A stretch of 47,011 nt of DNA, from positions 1-47,011 of IMG/VR virus record IMGVR_UViG_3300035126_001491, one strand, 5' to 3'. The position numbers and the translations under genes are program-made. Shown here piece by piece: positions 24,497 to 31,986 of the stretch (position 1 is its first letter; each line of letters opens with the position of its first letter). Under the pieces are notes generated by a model. That model saw only the letters and a list, made by a program, of their open reading frames with translations, did not search any database and was not told the origin of the DNA. The DNA comes from a virus.

Positions 24497-26357
24497 TATG
24501 AACTACACACCACTACATGTACATACATGCTGGTCTCTCTTAGACAGCACGGTTGACGTAAATGAATATGTCGCAAAAATAAAAGAGACTGGAGGCTCTG
24601 CTTGCTCAATAACCGATCATAATAATTTAAAAGCGGTTGTTCCATTCTTCAAAGCGTGTAAGGCTAGGGGAATAAAGCCAATAATAGGCGTCGAAGTGGA
24701 CGTTTATTTAACTGACGAAAAATTTATTGGCAGGCTAACGCTGATAGCCAAAAACAAAGTTGGCTACAAAAATCTAGTAAATATAGTCTCAAACGCTAGA
24801 TCAGAGTCTGTGTTTAAAAAAGAGACTACGCCAAAAACTTTTTTCAAAGATCTTCACCAATACTCTAGCGGGATCATATGCATGATCGGTGACTTAAGAA
24901 GCGAAATTTTTCATTCTTGCTTTGTTAATTTTGAAATGGCGTACGGCTCAAATAGCGAGGAAGAGTGCGAGAGCCTTCTTAGGCAGGACTGGAAAGAAAA
25001 AGTAAATGAGGTATTAGAAAAATACAGGAAGGTATTTAGCGATGTATTTTTATATTTTGATTATTCAAAACTTCCAATTATTAAGGTTTTAGGCCAAAAA
25101 ATAAAACAAGAATTTTATGAAGCTATACCCTCTGTAAATGTGCACTATATATCAAAAGAAGATTATCAGATTCACAGTCTTATATCAAGCGACTCAGAGG
25201 CTTTGTCTTCAAATATAGATGATTCTAGAATTTTTGAAGAAGAGTATTGCTTTTGCCACCTTACAAAAACAATTCCTTCTGGCGAAAAGACCAAATTGGT
25301 TGTAGATTTGGTTGAGGACTTCTCAATAGAAGAGCGCCCCATGATACCAGATTTCAAGGTTAAAGGACATGAAATACAGGATCAGGACGAGTATCTTAGA
25401 GATATTTGCAGAAAGGGCTTCTTAGAAAAGATATCGCCAAAGATTTCTTCAGACGCAAACCTCAAAAACATCTACCTAGACAGGATTAGACACGAGTTAG
25501 GTGTTTTCAAGCAGGCTAAGATATCAGGATATTTTCTAATCGTCAAAGACATTGTTGATCACATTAAACAAATGGGCTTTCCAGCAGATAGCCGCGGCTC
25601 TTCTTCAGGCTGCTTAATTTCCTACCTAATAGGTGTATCGTCAATTGATCCAATAGTGCCAGATGCATCACTTGCATATGCAAAAGAAAGAGAGCTTCCT
25701 TTTGAAAGATTTTACAACGAAGGAAGAAACACCGCTAGTAATGTTTCTTTGCCAGACATTGATATGGACGTACCCCCTTCCATAAGAGACGATGTTATAA
25801 AATACCTACGCGAAAAATACGGAAAAGATCAAGTGGCTCATATAATCACGCATTCTAGGTTTAAAGGTAAGGGTGCGATAAAAGAAGCTTTTAGAATATT
25901 AAAACCTGTTAACAATTACTTTGATGTATCGAATGAAATAACAAAGCTTTTTGTTGATGAGAGCAAGATATCAGATGAATTAATTGAACTTCAAGAAGAA
26001 GACCCGTCATACGGAATTATAAGATGGAATATAGATAATATTACTGATGTAAATAAGTTTTACAATCAATACAAAGAGGCTTTTGATTTTGCTATAAAAA
26101 TAGAAAAGTTGCCAAAAAACGAAAGTGTTCATGCTGCTGGTATAATAATAGGCGATAGACCGTTATATAAGCACTTTCCAATGACATATTCAAGCAAGTT
26201 AGGTCAGATGGTAATTGATATCGAAGGTTCAGATTTAGAAATTCTTGGAGGCGTTAAGTTTGATATATTAGGAGTTTCTGCTATAGAAAAGGTTTTCCAG
26301 ATAGAGAAAATGATAAATAAAAAACTTAATGAGGTTAGATTTGGAGAATTAAATTGA
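24489..26357 (+). CDS. dnaE: DNA polymerase III alpha, N-terminal half (PHP and palm)
   Basis: The catalytic half of a split DnaE-type polymerase, 622 residues. The PHP domain has H10-V-H12, ITDHNN (about 41-46) and IIGVEV, all metal-ligand motifs kept. The palm has SRGSSSGCLISYLIG (368-382), PDIDMD (422-427, two catalytic Asp), VHAAGIIIG (548-555) and VKFDILG (589-595, third catalytic Asp D592). The protein ends about 20 residues later, before the GVFQLES fingers motif that follows in intact DnaE. The rest is at 31987-33504. The TTG at 24489 is chosen because AGGAG lies 8 nt before it, and an ATG at 24498 is the alternative. No intein sequence is present at its end. Confidence 0.92.
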   Translation: MNNMNYTPLHVHTCWSLLDSTVDVNEYVAKIKETGGSACSITDHNNLKAVVPFFKACKARGIKPIIGVEVDVYLTDEKFIGRLTLIAKNKVGYKNLVNIVSNARSESVFKKETTPKTFFKDLHQYSSGIICMIGDLRSEIFHSCFVNFEMAYGSNSEEECESLLRQDWKEKVNEVLEKYRKVFSDVFLYFDYSKLPIIKVLGQKIKQEFYEAIPSVNVHYISKEDYQIHSLISSDSEALSSNIDDSRIFEEEYCFCHLTKTIPSGEKTKLVVDLVEDFSIEERPMIPDFKVKGHEIQDQDEYLRDICRKGFLEKISPKISSDANLKNIYLDRIRHELGVFKQAKISGYFLIVKDIVDHIKQMGFPADSRGSSSGCLISYLIGVSSIDPIVPDASLAYAKERELPFERFYNEGRNTASNVSLPDIDMDVPPSIRDDVIKYLREKYGKDQVAHIITHSRFKGKGAIKEAFRILKPVNNYFDVSNEITKLFVDESKISDELIELQEEDPSYGIIRWNIDNITDVNKFYNQYKEAFDFAIKIEKLPKNESVHAAGIIIGDRPLYKHFPMTYSSKLGQMVIDIEGSDLEILGGVKFDILGVSAIEKVFQIEKMINKKLNEVRFGELN

Positions 26358-26560
26358 AACCTATATCTAGCGCTTCAATATCGATAAAAGAAGATAGCGA
26401 TAGGATATTAATGCAACAAAATGGTCAAACTATAGCTATAGCTAATATAAATGATGTGATGTTGGCAATAGAAATTTTAAGCGCTTTTAAACACAGATTT
26501 TTTATGACCAAATCCTATAATTATAATTTTGTGTATAAAAATAGTGATGGACCGCTTTAA
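26354..26560 (+). CDS. Hypothetical small protein
   Basis: A 68-residue protein from a TTG overlapping the TGA of the polymerase half. It contains KEDSDRILMQQNGQTIAIANINDVMLAIEIL, which looks like a small strand-strand-helix unit. No family is recognised, and its reality rests on tight coupling and the lack of another frame in this stretch. The next gene overlaps its 3' end by 14 nt. Confidence 0.35.
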   Translation: MKPISSASISIKEDSDRILMQQNGQTIAIANINDVMLAIEILSAFKHRFFMTKSYNYNFVYKNSDGPL

Positions 26561-27674
26561 TTTAAATAAGCACATAAATCTAGCCGCCGCAAATTACTTT
26601 ATAAAGGCCGATGATGAGTTATCGGATGATGAGCTATCGATAGAAGAAGGTGCTTTGTTTGATGCTATTAGGCAGAGCATGAATCCTGAGACGGAGGAGG
26701 GCGTTTGGCAATTTATACAGCAAAATCTTGCGTCTATCTTGAGTGGAAGCGGCATCGCGCTGACATTAATGCTTAATCAAAACTTTAGAAATTGGATGAA
26801 GAGAATAAGCATTAGTTTGTGGAATATGTTTAAAAGATCTGGTCTTTCTTCTTCTCAAGCATTACAAAAAGTAATCCTCTTCTTAAGAGATCTATTTAAA
26901 AGCGGTCCAAATAACCCAAATAATCCTTTATCCCAAGATTGCATGGACGCTCTCAGAGGCCTAAAGGATATATTCTTAACGATATCTCAAATGCCTATTG
27001 AAACATCGATTACCGCATTGATAAACGCTCTAACTGAAGCTGTTTCTTTAGCGGCTAGCATAATAGCTAAACTAGCCTCTTGCACTGGTATTGGGGCACA
27101 ATACGCGTATAATTTCATATATGAATGGCTACTAATCTTGCTAGGTGAAGGACTATCAGCAATGGGGCTTACTCAAGATCAAATAAAGCAATTTATAAAG
27201 AAACTGGTAGAATGGATTCTTAACGGAGCTAAGGTTCTAGAAATTCCACCTCTGCCATACGTTTTACCATTTAGTCTTCCAAGATTAGATCCAAATTGCG
27301 TAAATCCTAGAAACTATCTAAAAGATCTAAGAATTCATAGAATAGAAAACAATGAATATGTTGTGCCATTTTTAGCTGGCTTAGCTTGGGCCGCGCTAAT
27401 AGTGGCCGCTGTTGCCGCTGTTTTAGCTGCTCTTCCCGCAATATTGGCTGGATCAACAACAGTTGGCGCTGTTTTAACCGCTGCTGGCATAACGGCGCTA
27501 GGGCTATCACAAACAGCTTCAGCTGCTGGCTATGAAATGACAGAAGAACAAATTGAGGCATTTATATTAGAAAAGGCTAAAGAAGCCGCTAAATGTAAGG
27601 GCGTAAGTGTTGAAGAAAATTCAGACACGCCAGAAGACAATCAAACAAACCCAGCGCTTAGTCCTTCGAGATAA
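26547..27674 (+). CDS. Virion-like protein with C-terminal membrane segments
   Basis: A 375-residue protein from the ATG at 26547 (a TTG at 26529 is less likely). The N-terminus MDRFNLNKHINLAAANYF resembles other leaders in the window and is followed by an acidic stretch. The middle is helical with amphipathic segments. Residues about 275-330 contain one or two hydrophobic helices (LAGLAWAALIVAAVAAVLAA, then an Ala/Gly-rich segment). These are followed by MTEEQIEAFILEKAKEA and an acidic tail. The gene at 29472 on the other strand has the same hydrophobic-then-acidic-helix end. An internal head or membrane-active ejection protein is inferred. Confidence 0.5.
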   Translation: MDRFNLNKHINLAAANYFIKADDELSDDELSIEEGALFDAIRQSMNPETEEGVWQFIQQNLASILSGSGIALTLMLNQNFRNWMKRISISLWNMFKRSGLSSSQALQKVILFLRDLFKSGPNNPNNPLSQDCMDALRGLKDIFLTISQMPIETSITALINALTEAVSLAASIIAKLASCTGIGAQYAYNFIYEWLLILLGEGLSAMGLTQDQIKQFIKKLVEWILNGAKVLEIPPLPYVLPFSLPRLDPNCVNPRNYLKDLRIHRIENNEYVVPFLAGLAWAALIVAAVAAVLAALPAILAGSTTVGAVLTAAGITALGLSQTASAAGYEMTEEQIEAFILEKAKEAAKCKGVSVEENSDTPEDNQTNPALSPSR

Positions 27675-27960
27675 ATCTAAGATTTAGCCTAAAAAGAATT
27701 TTCGCAATTGCTGAAGCTGTTTCAGAAACGCTTTCTTCTGATAATTCAGGGTGGGTTGCGTGCAGCATTTCATGTATAATTGTGTCTAACTTATCTTTTT
27801 CTGATAAATTCCTATTTATCCAAATCTCTGGTTTCTTGTACCTGTGATCATCACATTCTCCAAAAGATCCTGGCATATCCTTAGATTTTACAAATCTAAT
27901 AGTCCAATTCTTTCCATTAAACTTAAATTTTACTTTTTCTTCTTTCTTTGCGGGTGGCAT
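27658..27960 (-). CDS. Small HExxH metallopeptidase-like protein
   Basis: A 100-residue protein with HEMLH (63-67) in TIIHEMLHATHPELSEESVSETA. It is a minimal zincin motif with a downstream Glu in the EESVSETA helix as a candidate third zinc ligand. The N-terminus is a short beta sheet (KFKFNGKNWTIRFV, PEIWINRNLSEKDK), like SprT-type or ImmA-like phage peptidases. It may process virion proteins or act on host proteins, and the target is unknown. Its 3' end overlaps the convergent plus-strand gene by 17 nt, and it overlaps the next minus-strand gene by 31 nt. Confidence 0.6.
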   Translation of the reverse strand: MPPAKKEEKVKFKFNGKNWTIRFVKSKDMPGSFGECDDHRYKKPEIWINRNLSEKDKLDTIIHEMLHATHPELSEESVSETASAIAKILFRLNLRFISKD

Positions 27961-28313
27961 GATGGTAAAAGATCTACATCAAATGGCTTTCTCTTGAAAG
28001 ACCCTGTCCTTAGAGCGTGAAGAAAACCGTTAACTCTACCATATCCCCACTGCTGTGGCCCTGTAACATTTGGTCTTACGCTTTCAGGATTGGTTTTATA
28101 TGCACCAACGCCTCTTCTAAAAACGGCCATTAATGTTTTTGTAGATGTTTTTTTGCAAGAATCTTGACCATATTTCTCATTATGATCAGTTGCCTTTTTA
28201 GCTAGAGTTTCTCTAACTGACTTACTCTGTTCTTCGCCTAAAGCAAAAAAAATAACATCTAAAAAACTTAGATTAACTTCTGACATCGGTACTTCTATAT
28301 CTTCACTGTTCAT
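27930..28313 (-). CDS. Conserved phage protein (FRRGVGAYKTNPESVRPNV type)
   Basis: A 127-residue protein. The second half (TLMAVFRRGVGAYKTNPES, then VRPNVTGPQQWGYGRVNGF, then HALRTGSFKRKPFDVDLLP) is a motif I recall from many phage and large-virus proteins, sometimes fused to head or protease genes. I am not sure of the family number (possibly DUF5824). Function is unproven, and association with virion genes is the common theme. It overlaps the lipoprotein-like gene by 11 nt. Confidence 0.55.
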   Translation of the reverse strand: MNSEDIEVPMSEVNLSFLDVIFFALGEEQSKSVRETLAKKATDHNEKYGQDSCKKTSTKTLMAVFRRGVGAYKTNPESVRPNVTGPQQWGYGRVNGFLHALRTGSFKRKPFDVDLLPSCHPQRKKKK

Positions 28314-28545
28314 TTTTGCTACTCCGTTTGGTAATAAACTCTCTGTAGGCCCATAGGAAAGCTATTATTGCTATTGGCGCATACCAAAAAATCCAACCGT
28401 AACTATTACCACTCTGACCAGAATCTATACCCTTTTTAATTGCATATGTCATAGGCGAATCATTTCTTTCATCTGGAATGAATTGTGGTCCAGAAAAACA
28501 AGAACTCATAATTAGGGTTAGATAAATTATTGTTAGCTTTTTCAT
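28303..28545 (-). CDS. Small lipoprotein-like membrane protein, possible spanin or lysis accessory
   Basis: An 80-residue protein. The N-terminus KKLTIIYLTLIMSSCFSG is a short signal sequence with a possible lipobox ending at Cys16 (MSSC, an imperfect match). A second hydrophobic segment (GWIFWYAPIAIIAFLWAY) near the C-terminus is followed by basic residues. Two membrane anchors in a very small protein next to a holin-like gene fit a phage lysis accessory or spanin-type role. This is inferred from position and shape only. Confidence 0.45.
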   Translation of the reverse strand: MKKLTIIYLTLIMSSCFSGPQFIPDERNDSPMTYAIKKGIDSGQSGNSYGWIFWYAPIAIIAFLWAYREFITKRSSKNEQ

Positions 28546-28979
28546 GTTTTATTTCCCGCAGAGGCGCTACCAAAATAAAAACCAACAATACTCAAAAGTA
28601 TTTGCCTGTATTCTCCAGCATACAGATATCCGTTTATCTCAACGAAAAAAGTTTTATTAAAACTAGGTATAAATCCTAAGAAATATTCTGGAGACTCTGT
28701 TTGAACTTCTACGAAAGTTGGTATTCCAAAAAACGGTAAAACGAATGGCGCGGCTAATGTGGCAAAAAGAACAGTAAGAACTATAAGTTGTCTTACGCCC
28801 TTTCCAATATCTATTGGTACTCTTTTAACAGCGTTGTCCTTAGCTTTTTCTTTTTGTTCGTTTAAAGCTATAAGCCTCTCAAAAAGCTGCTTGTCGTTAT
28901 CTCTTTTCTCTGCTAGATAACGAAAAACAAAGCCTGTTATTCCGCCACCCAACATAGAAAGGAGTTCTACAGGTATCAT
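28542..28979 (-). CDS. Holin-like membrane protein (three-TM type)
   Basis: A 145-residue protein. It starts MIPVELLSMLGGGITGFVFRYL (hydrophobic N-terminal segment), then a charged helix with EKRDNDKQLFERLIALNEQK. A long hydrophobic stretch (LIVLTVLFATLAAPFVLPFFG) follows, and it ends with LLSIVGFYFGSASAGNKT. The order, and especially the GFYFGSxxxGxK end, match the three-TM holin family of phages and gene transfer agents as I remember it. Holins form lesions in the inner membrane at lysis. No endolysin is seen beside it. It overlaps both neighbours by 4 nt. Confidence 0.6.
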   Translation of the reverse strand: MIPVELLSMLGGGITGFVFRYLAEKRDNDKQLFERLIALNEQKEKAKDNAVKRVPIDIGKGVRQLIVLTVLFATLAAPFVLPFFGIPTFVEVQTESPEYFLGFIPSFNKTFFVEINGYLYAGEYRQILLSIVGFYFGSASAGNKT

Positions 28980-29479
28980 GATTTATCTTTATTGAATTTT
29001 GATATTTTTTTATGCATCTGTTGTCTATTTGAGCAAGGCATAAAATAATTTGTGTTTGGTTTCAAACCAGGCTGTTTCCCATCTATATTAAAAAATCTTT
29101 GTATTGTATCACAACCTAATTTTTTTGCGAGTTTTCTGGCCGCCTTTTTCTTCGTAAATGTATATGATTTATAATCTTCCTTGTCAATTTCTGAAGATGT
29201 ATAATCAGTTACACTCTTTTTCTTTTCCCACATTCTGCAAGACCAGTATCTAGCCTTCCATTTTGGGCCTGGATTGTCATCACAGCTGTGTCTCGATCTA
29301 AAATTCTTTCTCCTGTTGTCGCTGTCTCTTTTTATTTCCATATTTGGATCTCCAAACATAACACGGACAACGTTTCCTTTGTCATTTTTCACATAAACGT
29401 AGAATTTTTTCTTTCCGTAACCAGGATCACCTTTACCTATTCGTCTAGGTTTGTTTAAAGTTACATTTTTTTTATCCAT
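28976..29479 (-). CDS. Conserved virion-associated protein (FGDPNMEIKRD/WSCRMW motif)
   Basis: A 167-residue basic protein. The N-terminal part KKFYVYVKNDKGNVVRVMFG, DPNMEIKRD, NFRSRHSCDDNPGPKWKARY and WSCRMW is a motif common in marine phages and some algal viruses, often attached to prohead-protease or capsid genes. The second half (FTKKKAARKLAKKLGC, NTNYFMPCSNRQQMHKKI) is a separate small Lys-rich domain. A head-assembly or virion link is inferred from those associations. It overlaps the gene on either side by a few bases. Confidence 0.55.
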   Translation of the reverse strand: MDKKNVTLNKPRRIGKGDPGYGKKKFYVYVKNDKGNVVRVMFGDPNMEIKRDSDNRRKNFRSRHSCDDNPGPKWKARYWSCRMWEKKKSVTDYTSSEIDKEDYKSYTFTKKKAARKLAKKLGCDTIQRFFNIDGKQPGLKPNTNYFMPCSNRQQMHKKISKFNKDKS

Positions 29480-30431
29480 TTAATAAATCCTCCTGCTGCT
29501 GAATTCTTTCTTGTATTAATTGCTGTATTTCACTATCTGACATATCGGCCAGAGCCGCTCCTGAACAAGTAAGCGCCGCCCCGCCAGTTACCGCAAGCGC
29601 TATTGGTGCGGCTGCTCCACCAGTAAAGACTATTATTGCAACCGCACCTATACCAACCGTAGTCCATAGAGCCACTTGACCCCAATCTACACCTGCCGTT
29701 GGTCCTTGCGTAGTTTGACAACCATACCGTCGAACTACACAGTCTGCAGCCCAAGCAGCCGCAAGCTGTGGATTATAATTTCTGATCATAGCACCTAAGG
29801 CTAAACTAGGCTCTAATGCTCCAGTAAGCACTTTATCAAATATGTCCTTAAGGCCACCAAGTTCATCAACACCAGCAAAAGGACTAAATTCTATCAAAAG
29901 GTCTAAAAATTTTTTAAACTCTAAATTACATTCCCCATTAGAAATTATTGCTAAAAGATCGCGCATATCTGACAGAAGATCTGATAATGTCTTAACAATC
30001 AAAATAATCCCTTCGCTTTCTGCTATTCTCGGCTCTCGCAGAATTCCCCAAAATCTTCCAATCCAAGTCTGTGCAGGATTAGCTATAGTAGATGCTGGAA
30101 CTGAATCTTTAAATATATTTATAAAAGCCTCTAACTCAGCAATAATTCTTTTCATTCTTGGATCTTTAAAATACTTTAAACAATTTGGCGGCAAATTTTT
30201 TAGCCAGTCCTTAATTTTAACAACAGCTGCGGCACCCAAAAAAGTAAGAGAAAATAGAACTGAAACGGTATCAACCTCGGTATTACTTATCCCAAGAAAA
30301 GATTCTCCTAAAAGTTCCGCATCAGGCAGTTCCGCATCAGGCACAGCTGTGATACTATCAATCCTGACCTCTTCATTCGCGGCCGTGTTAAGTAAGAATT
30401 TAATATTTAATTGTTTTTTATTGTTTTTCAT
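29472..30431 (-). CDS. Virion-like protein with C-terminal membrane segment
   Basis: A 319-residue protein. The N-terminus MKNNKKQLNIKFLLNTAANE has the basic leader seen in several genes here. The middle is helical with scattered cysteines. Near the C-terminus is a hydrophobic stretch (TTVGIGAVAIIVFTGGAAAP, then ALAVTGGAAL) and the acidic amphipathic helix MSDSEIQQLIQERIQQQ. The ending parallels the plus-strand gene at 26547, so the two appear to be diverged paralogues or analogues. A membrane-active internal virion protein is the favoured guess. Confidence 0.5.
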   Translation of the reverse strand: MKNNKKQLNIKFLLNTAANEEVRIDSITAVPDAELPDAELLGESFLGISNTEVDTVSVLFSLTFLGAAAVVKIKDWLKNLPPNCLKYFKDPRMKRIIAELEAFINIFKDSVPASTIANPAQTWIGRFWGILREPRIAESEGIILIVKTLSDLLSDMRDLLAIISNGECNLEFKKFLDLLIEFSPFAGVDELGGLKDIFDKVLTGALEPSLALGAMIRNYNPQLAAAWAADCVVRRYGCQTTQGPTAGVDWGQVALWTTVGIGAVAIIVFTGGAAAPIALAVTGGAALTCSGAALADMSDSEIQQLIQERIQQQEDLLNG

Positions 30432-30685
30432 AAAACGTTCTCTAGTTGATCCTCTGTTTTTACCAAAACATCCCCATTTTTGTAAGTATTTCCAAAGTTT
30501 TCAACTTTATAGTGGATTAAGTACCCAGAATTGTTTGGTAGACTTTCAATCTTTACGACCTTTCCAACGCTTCCATAATGTAAACACTTCGCATTTATGT
30601 TCTTAACAGTATCGCCAACCATGAATCCTTTATAGCTAGCGGTTAACTTGTTAAGGAGTTTTTGTATTGATTTTGATAGGGACAT
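30428..30685 (-). CDS. Small SH3-like domain protein
   Basis: An 85-residue protein. The leader-like start MSLSKSIQKLLNKLTASYKG is followed by a small beta-barrel-type domain: GDTVKNINAKCLHYGSVGKV, ESLPNNSGYLIHYKVENFG, YKNGDVLVKTEDQLE. This KCxHYGSxGxV...GD.L.KTxDQL pattern recurs in phage head proteins to my recollection, but I cannot name the family. It is the first gene of the minus-strand run, divergent from the metallopeptidase gene at 30715. Confidence 0.5.
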   Translation of the reverse strand: MSLSKSIQKLLNKLTASYKGFMVGDTVKNINAKCLHYGSVGKVVKIESLPNNSGYLIHYKVENFGNTYKNGDVLVKTEDQLENVL

Positions 30686-30696
30686 TTAACTAACCC

Positions 30697-30710
30697 AATA
30701 GTGTATACAC
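30697..30710. promoter_or_regulatory. Divergent regulatory region: AATAGTGTATA element with GTGTATACAC palindrome
   Basis: The 29-bp space between divergent genes holds AATAGTGTATA (30697-30707), identical to 14910-14920 and at the same distance (18 nt) from the ATG. It also holds the perfect 10-bp palindrome GTGTATACAC (30701-30710). No Shine-Dalgarno site precedes the plus-strand ATG at 30715. The palindrome could be an operator or a bidirectional promoter core. Confidence 0.4.
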
Positions 30711-30714
30711 AATT

Positions 30715-31326
30715 ATGCCAACACATCAGATCCCAGGTGATTTCTTAGATTTTGTCAAAGAAACTTGCGCTAGAAATGGCATTAAGCTTAAGATAGGCAG
30801 GGGCAAGTCTGTTGTTATGAAACCTTTTGGGTTTAGAGTTTTAGGATATTTTGACGAAGGCGGTTCAATACTTGCCTGTGCCAGCGGAGGGTCCGCGCAA
30901 GATTTTCTTTCAACACTAGTTCATGAGTTTGCGCATGTTTTACAGTGGATTGAGGGAGACAAAACGTACAAGTTCTGCGATCATAGAAAATATGGCAGTG
31001 TTCAAAATGCGGTTTGTATGTGGATAAATAATGAGATAACTTTGAATAATAAAATCTTAATTAGGTACACTCAAAAAATGATCGATTGTGAATTAAACGC
31101 AGAAAGAAGAGCAGTAAAACTAATAAAAGAATTCAATCTTCCAATTGATCTAGACATATATAAATCTAAAGCTTCAGCCGTTCTTTATAGTTATTGGGTT
31201 TCAATAAAAACCAAAAAATGGGACGCTAAGATAGGTAAAAAGCAAATGGCTGCTAGTGGAAGATCGCTTAAAAGGTCTTTTAGGAGTCTTCCAAAAAACG
31301 TCGAAAGATCCTTCATAGGCGCCTAA
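30715..31326 (+). CDS. HExxH zinc metallopeptidase-like protein
   Basis: A 203-residue protein with the zincin motif HEFAH (70-74) in TLVHEFAHVLQWIEGD and a candidate third ligand in the helix DCELNAERRA (E126 or E130), the glutamate-zincin layout. The C-terminus is basic (GRSLKRSFRSLPKNVERSF). Phage metallopeptidases of this type are often annotated SprT-like, and the substrate is unknown. It begins after the divergent AATAGTGTATA region and leads the operon with the exonuclease, second polymerase half and SSB. This is the second HExxH protein of the window. Confidence 0.65.
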   Translation: MPTHQIPGDFLDFVKETCARNGIKLKIGRGKSVVMKPFGFRVLGYFDEGGSILACASGGSAQDFLSTLVHEFAHVLQWIEGDKTYKFCDHRKYGSVQNAVCMWINNEITLNNKILIRYTQKMIDCELNAERRAVKLIKEFNLPIDLDIYKSKASAVLYSYWVSIKTKKWDAKIGKKQMAASGRSLKRSFRSLPKNVERSFIGA

Positions 31327-31334
31327 AATGATTC

Positions 31335-31985
31335 ATGGCCAACAATAAGAATTTCGTTGTTTTTGACTTAGAAACTAGCGGGTTAGATCCTAAAGACGGC
31401 GCTGAGATTGTTCAGATATCAGCGGTTGCTTTAAAATATTCAGACTACTCTGAAATAGAAAATGGTAGGTTTGATTTGCTTATAAAGCCTCAAAAGCCCG
31501 AAAGGGCTAGTCCAGACGCTATAAAGGTGATTGGCGAAGATTTATGGAGTAGGGCTAAATCTGATGGACTTCATCCAAAGGTTGGCATAAGAAAGTTCAA
31601 AGAGTTTTTAGACTCTGTTAATCATACAAAGAAGTTTTGGACATCCCCAGTTCTTGTTGGCTTCAACATAGTAAACTTTGACATACCATTCCTTAAGCAC
31701 CAGATGCTTGAATACAAGATAATATCAGAAAAAGATGATTTACCCTGGTCTAACATGCAAATAGACATGTTTCCATTGATGTTTTGCATATTTGGAAGAG
31801 ACGGTTTGAAAAACAACAAGATGGACACGTATGCAGAGATAATAGGACTTAAGAGAGCAACCGCAAATCACGACGCTGCTGAGGATGTAGACATAACAAA
31901 AAAGATGTTCCAAAGATATATGAACTTCATGAACTTTAAAATAAGACCAAAAATAAACGCTCAAAAAGAAACCCAAGCAAATTAA
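31335..31985 (+). CDS. dnaQ: DnaQ-type 3'-5' proofreading exonuclease
   Basis: A 216-residue DEDDh exonuclease: Exo I FDLETSGLD (D11, E13), Exo II GFNIVNFDIPFL (D116), Exo III NHDAAEDV (H179, D184). It would remove mismatched ends behind the polymerase, like epsilon of DNA polymerase III. The gene ends 1 nt before the start of the C-terminal half of the split polymerase, a clear sign that the products work together. It is separated from the upstream metallopeptidase by 8 nt. Confidence 0.88.
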   Translation: MANNKNFVVFDLETSGLDPKDGAEIVQISAVALKYSDYSEIENGRFDLLIKPQKPERASPDAIKVIGEDLWSRAKSDGLHPKVGIRKFKEFLDSVNHTKKFWTSPVLVGFNIVNFDIPFLKHQMLEYKIISEKDDLPWSNMQIDMFPLMFCIFGRDGLKNNKMDTYAEIIGLKRATANHDAAEDVDITKKMFQRYMNFMNFKIRPKINAQKETQAN

Positions 31986-31986
31986 A

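Noticed and set aside
27672-27686. Palindrome TAAATCT-A-AGATTTA near the convergent gene ends as a terminator
   Set aside because: The loop would be a single base, the stem is all A+T apart from one pair, and no U-run follows. Probably a chance palindrome in coding sequence.
29842-30606. 254-residue plus-strand open frame
   Set aside because: It lies antisense to the membrane-tailed gene at 29472-30431. That gene has the better composition, a coupled operon context and a recognisable leader. The plus-strand frame is Ser/Lys-rich with no motif.
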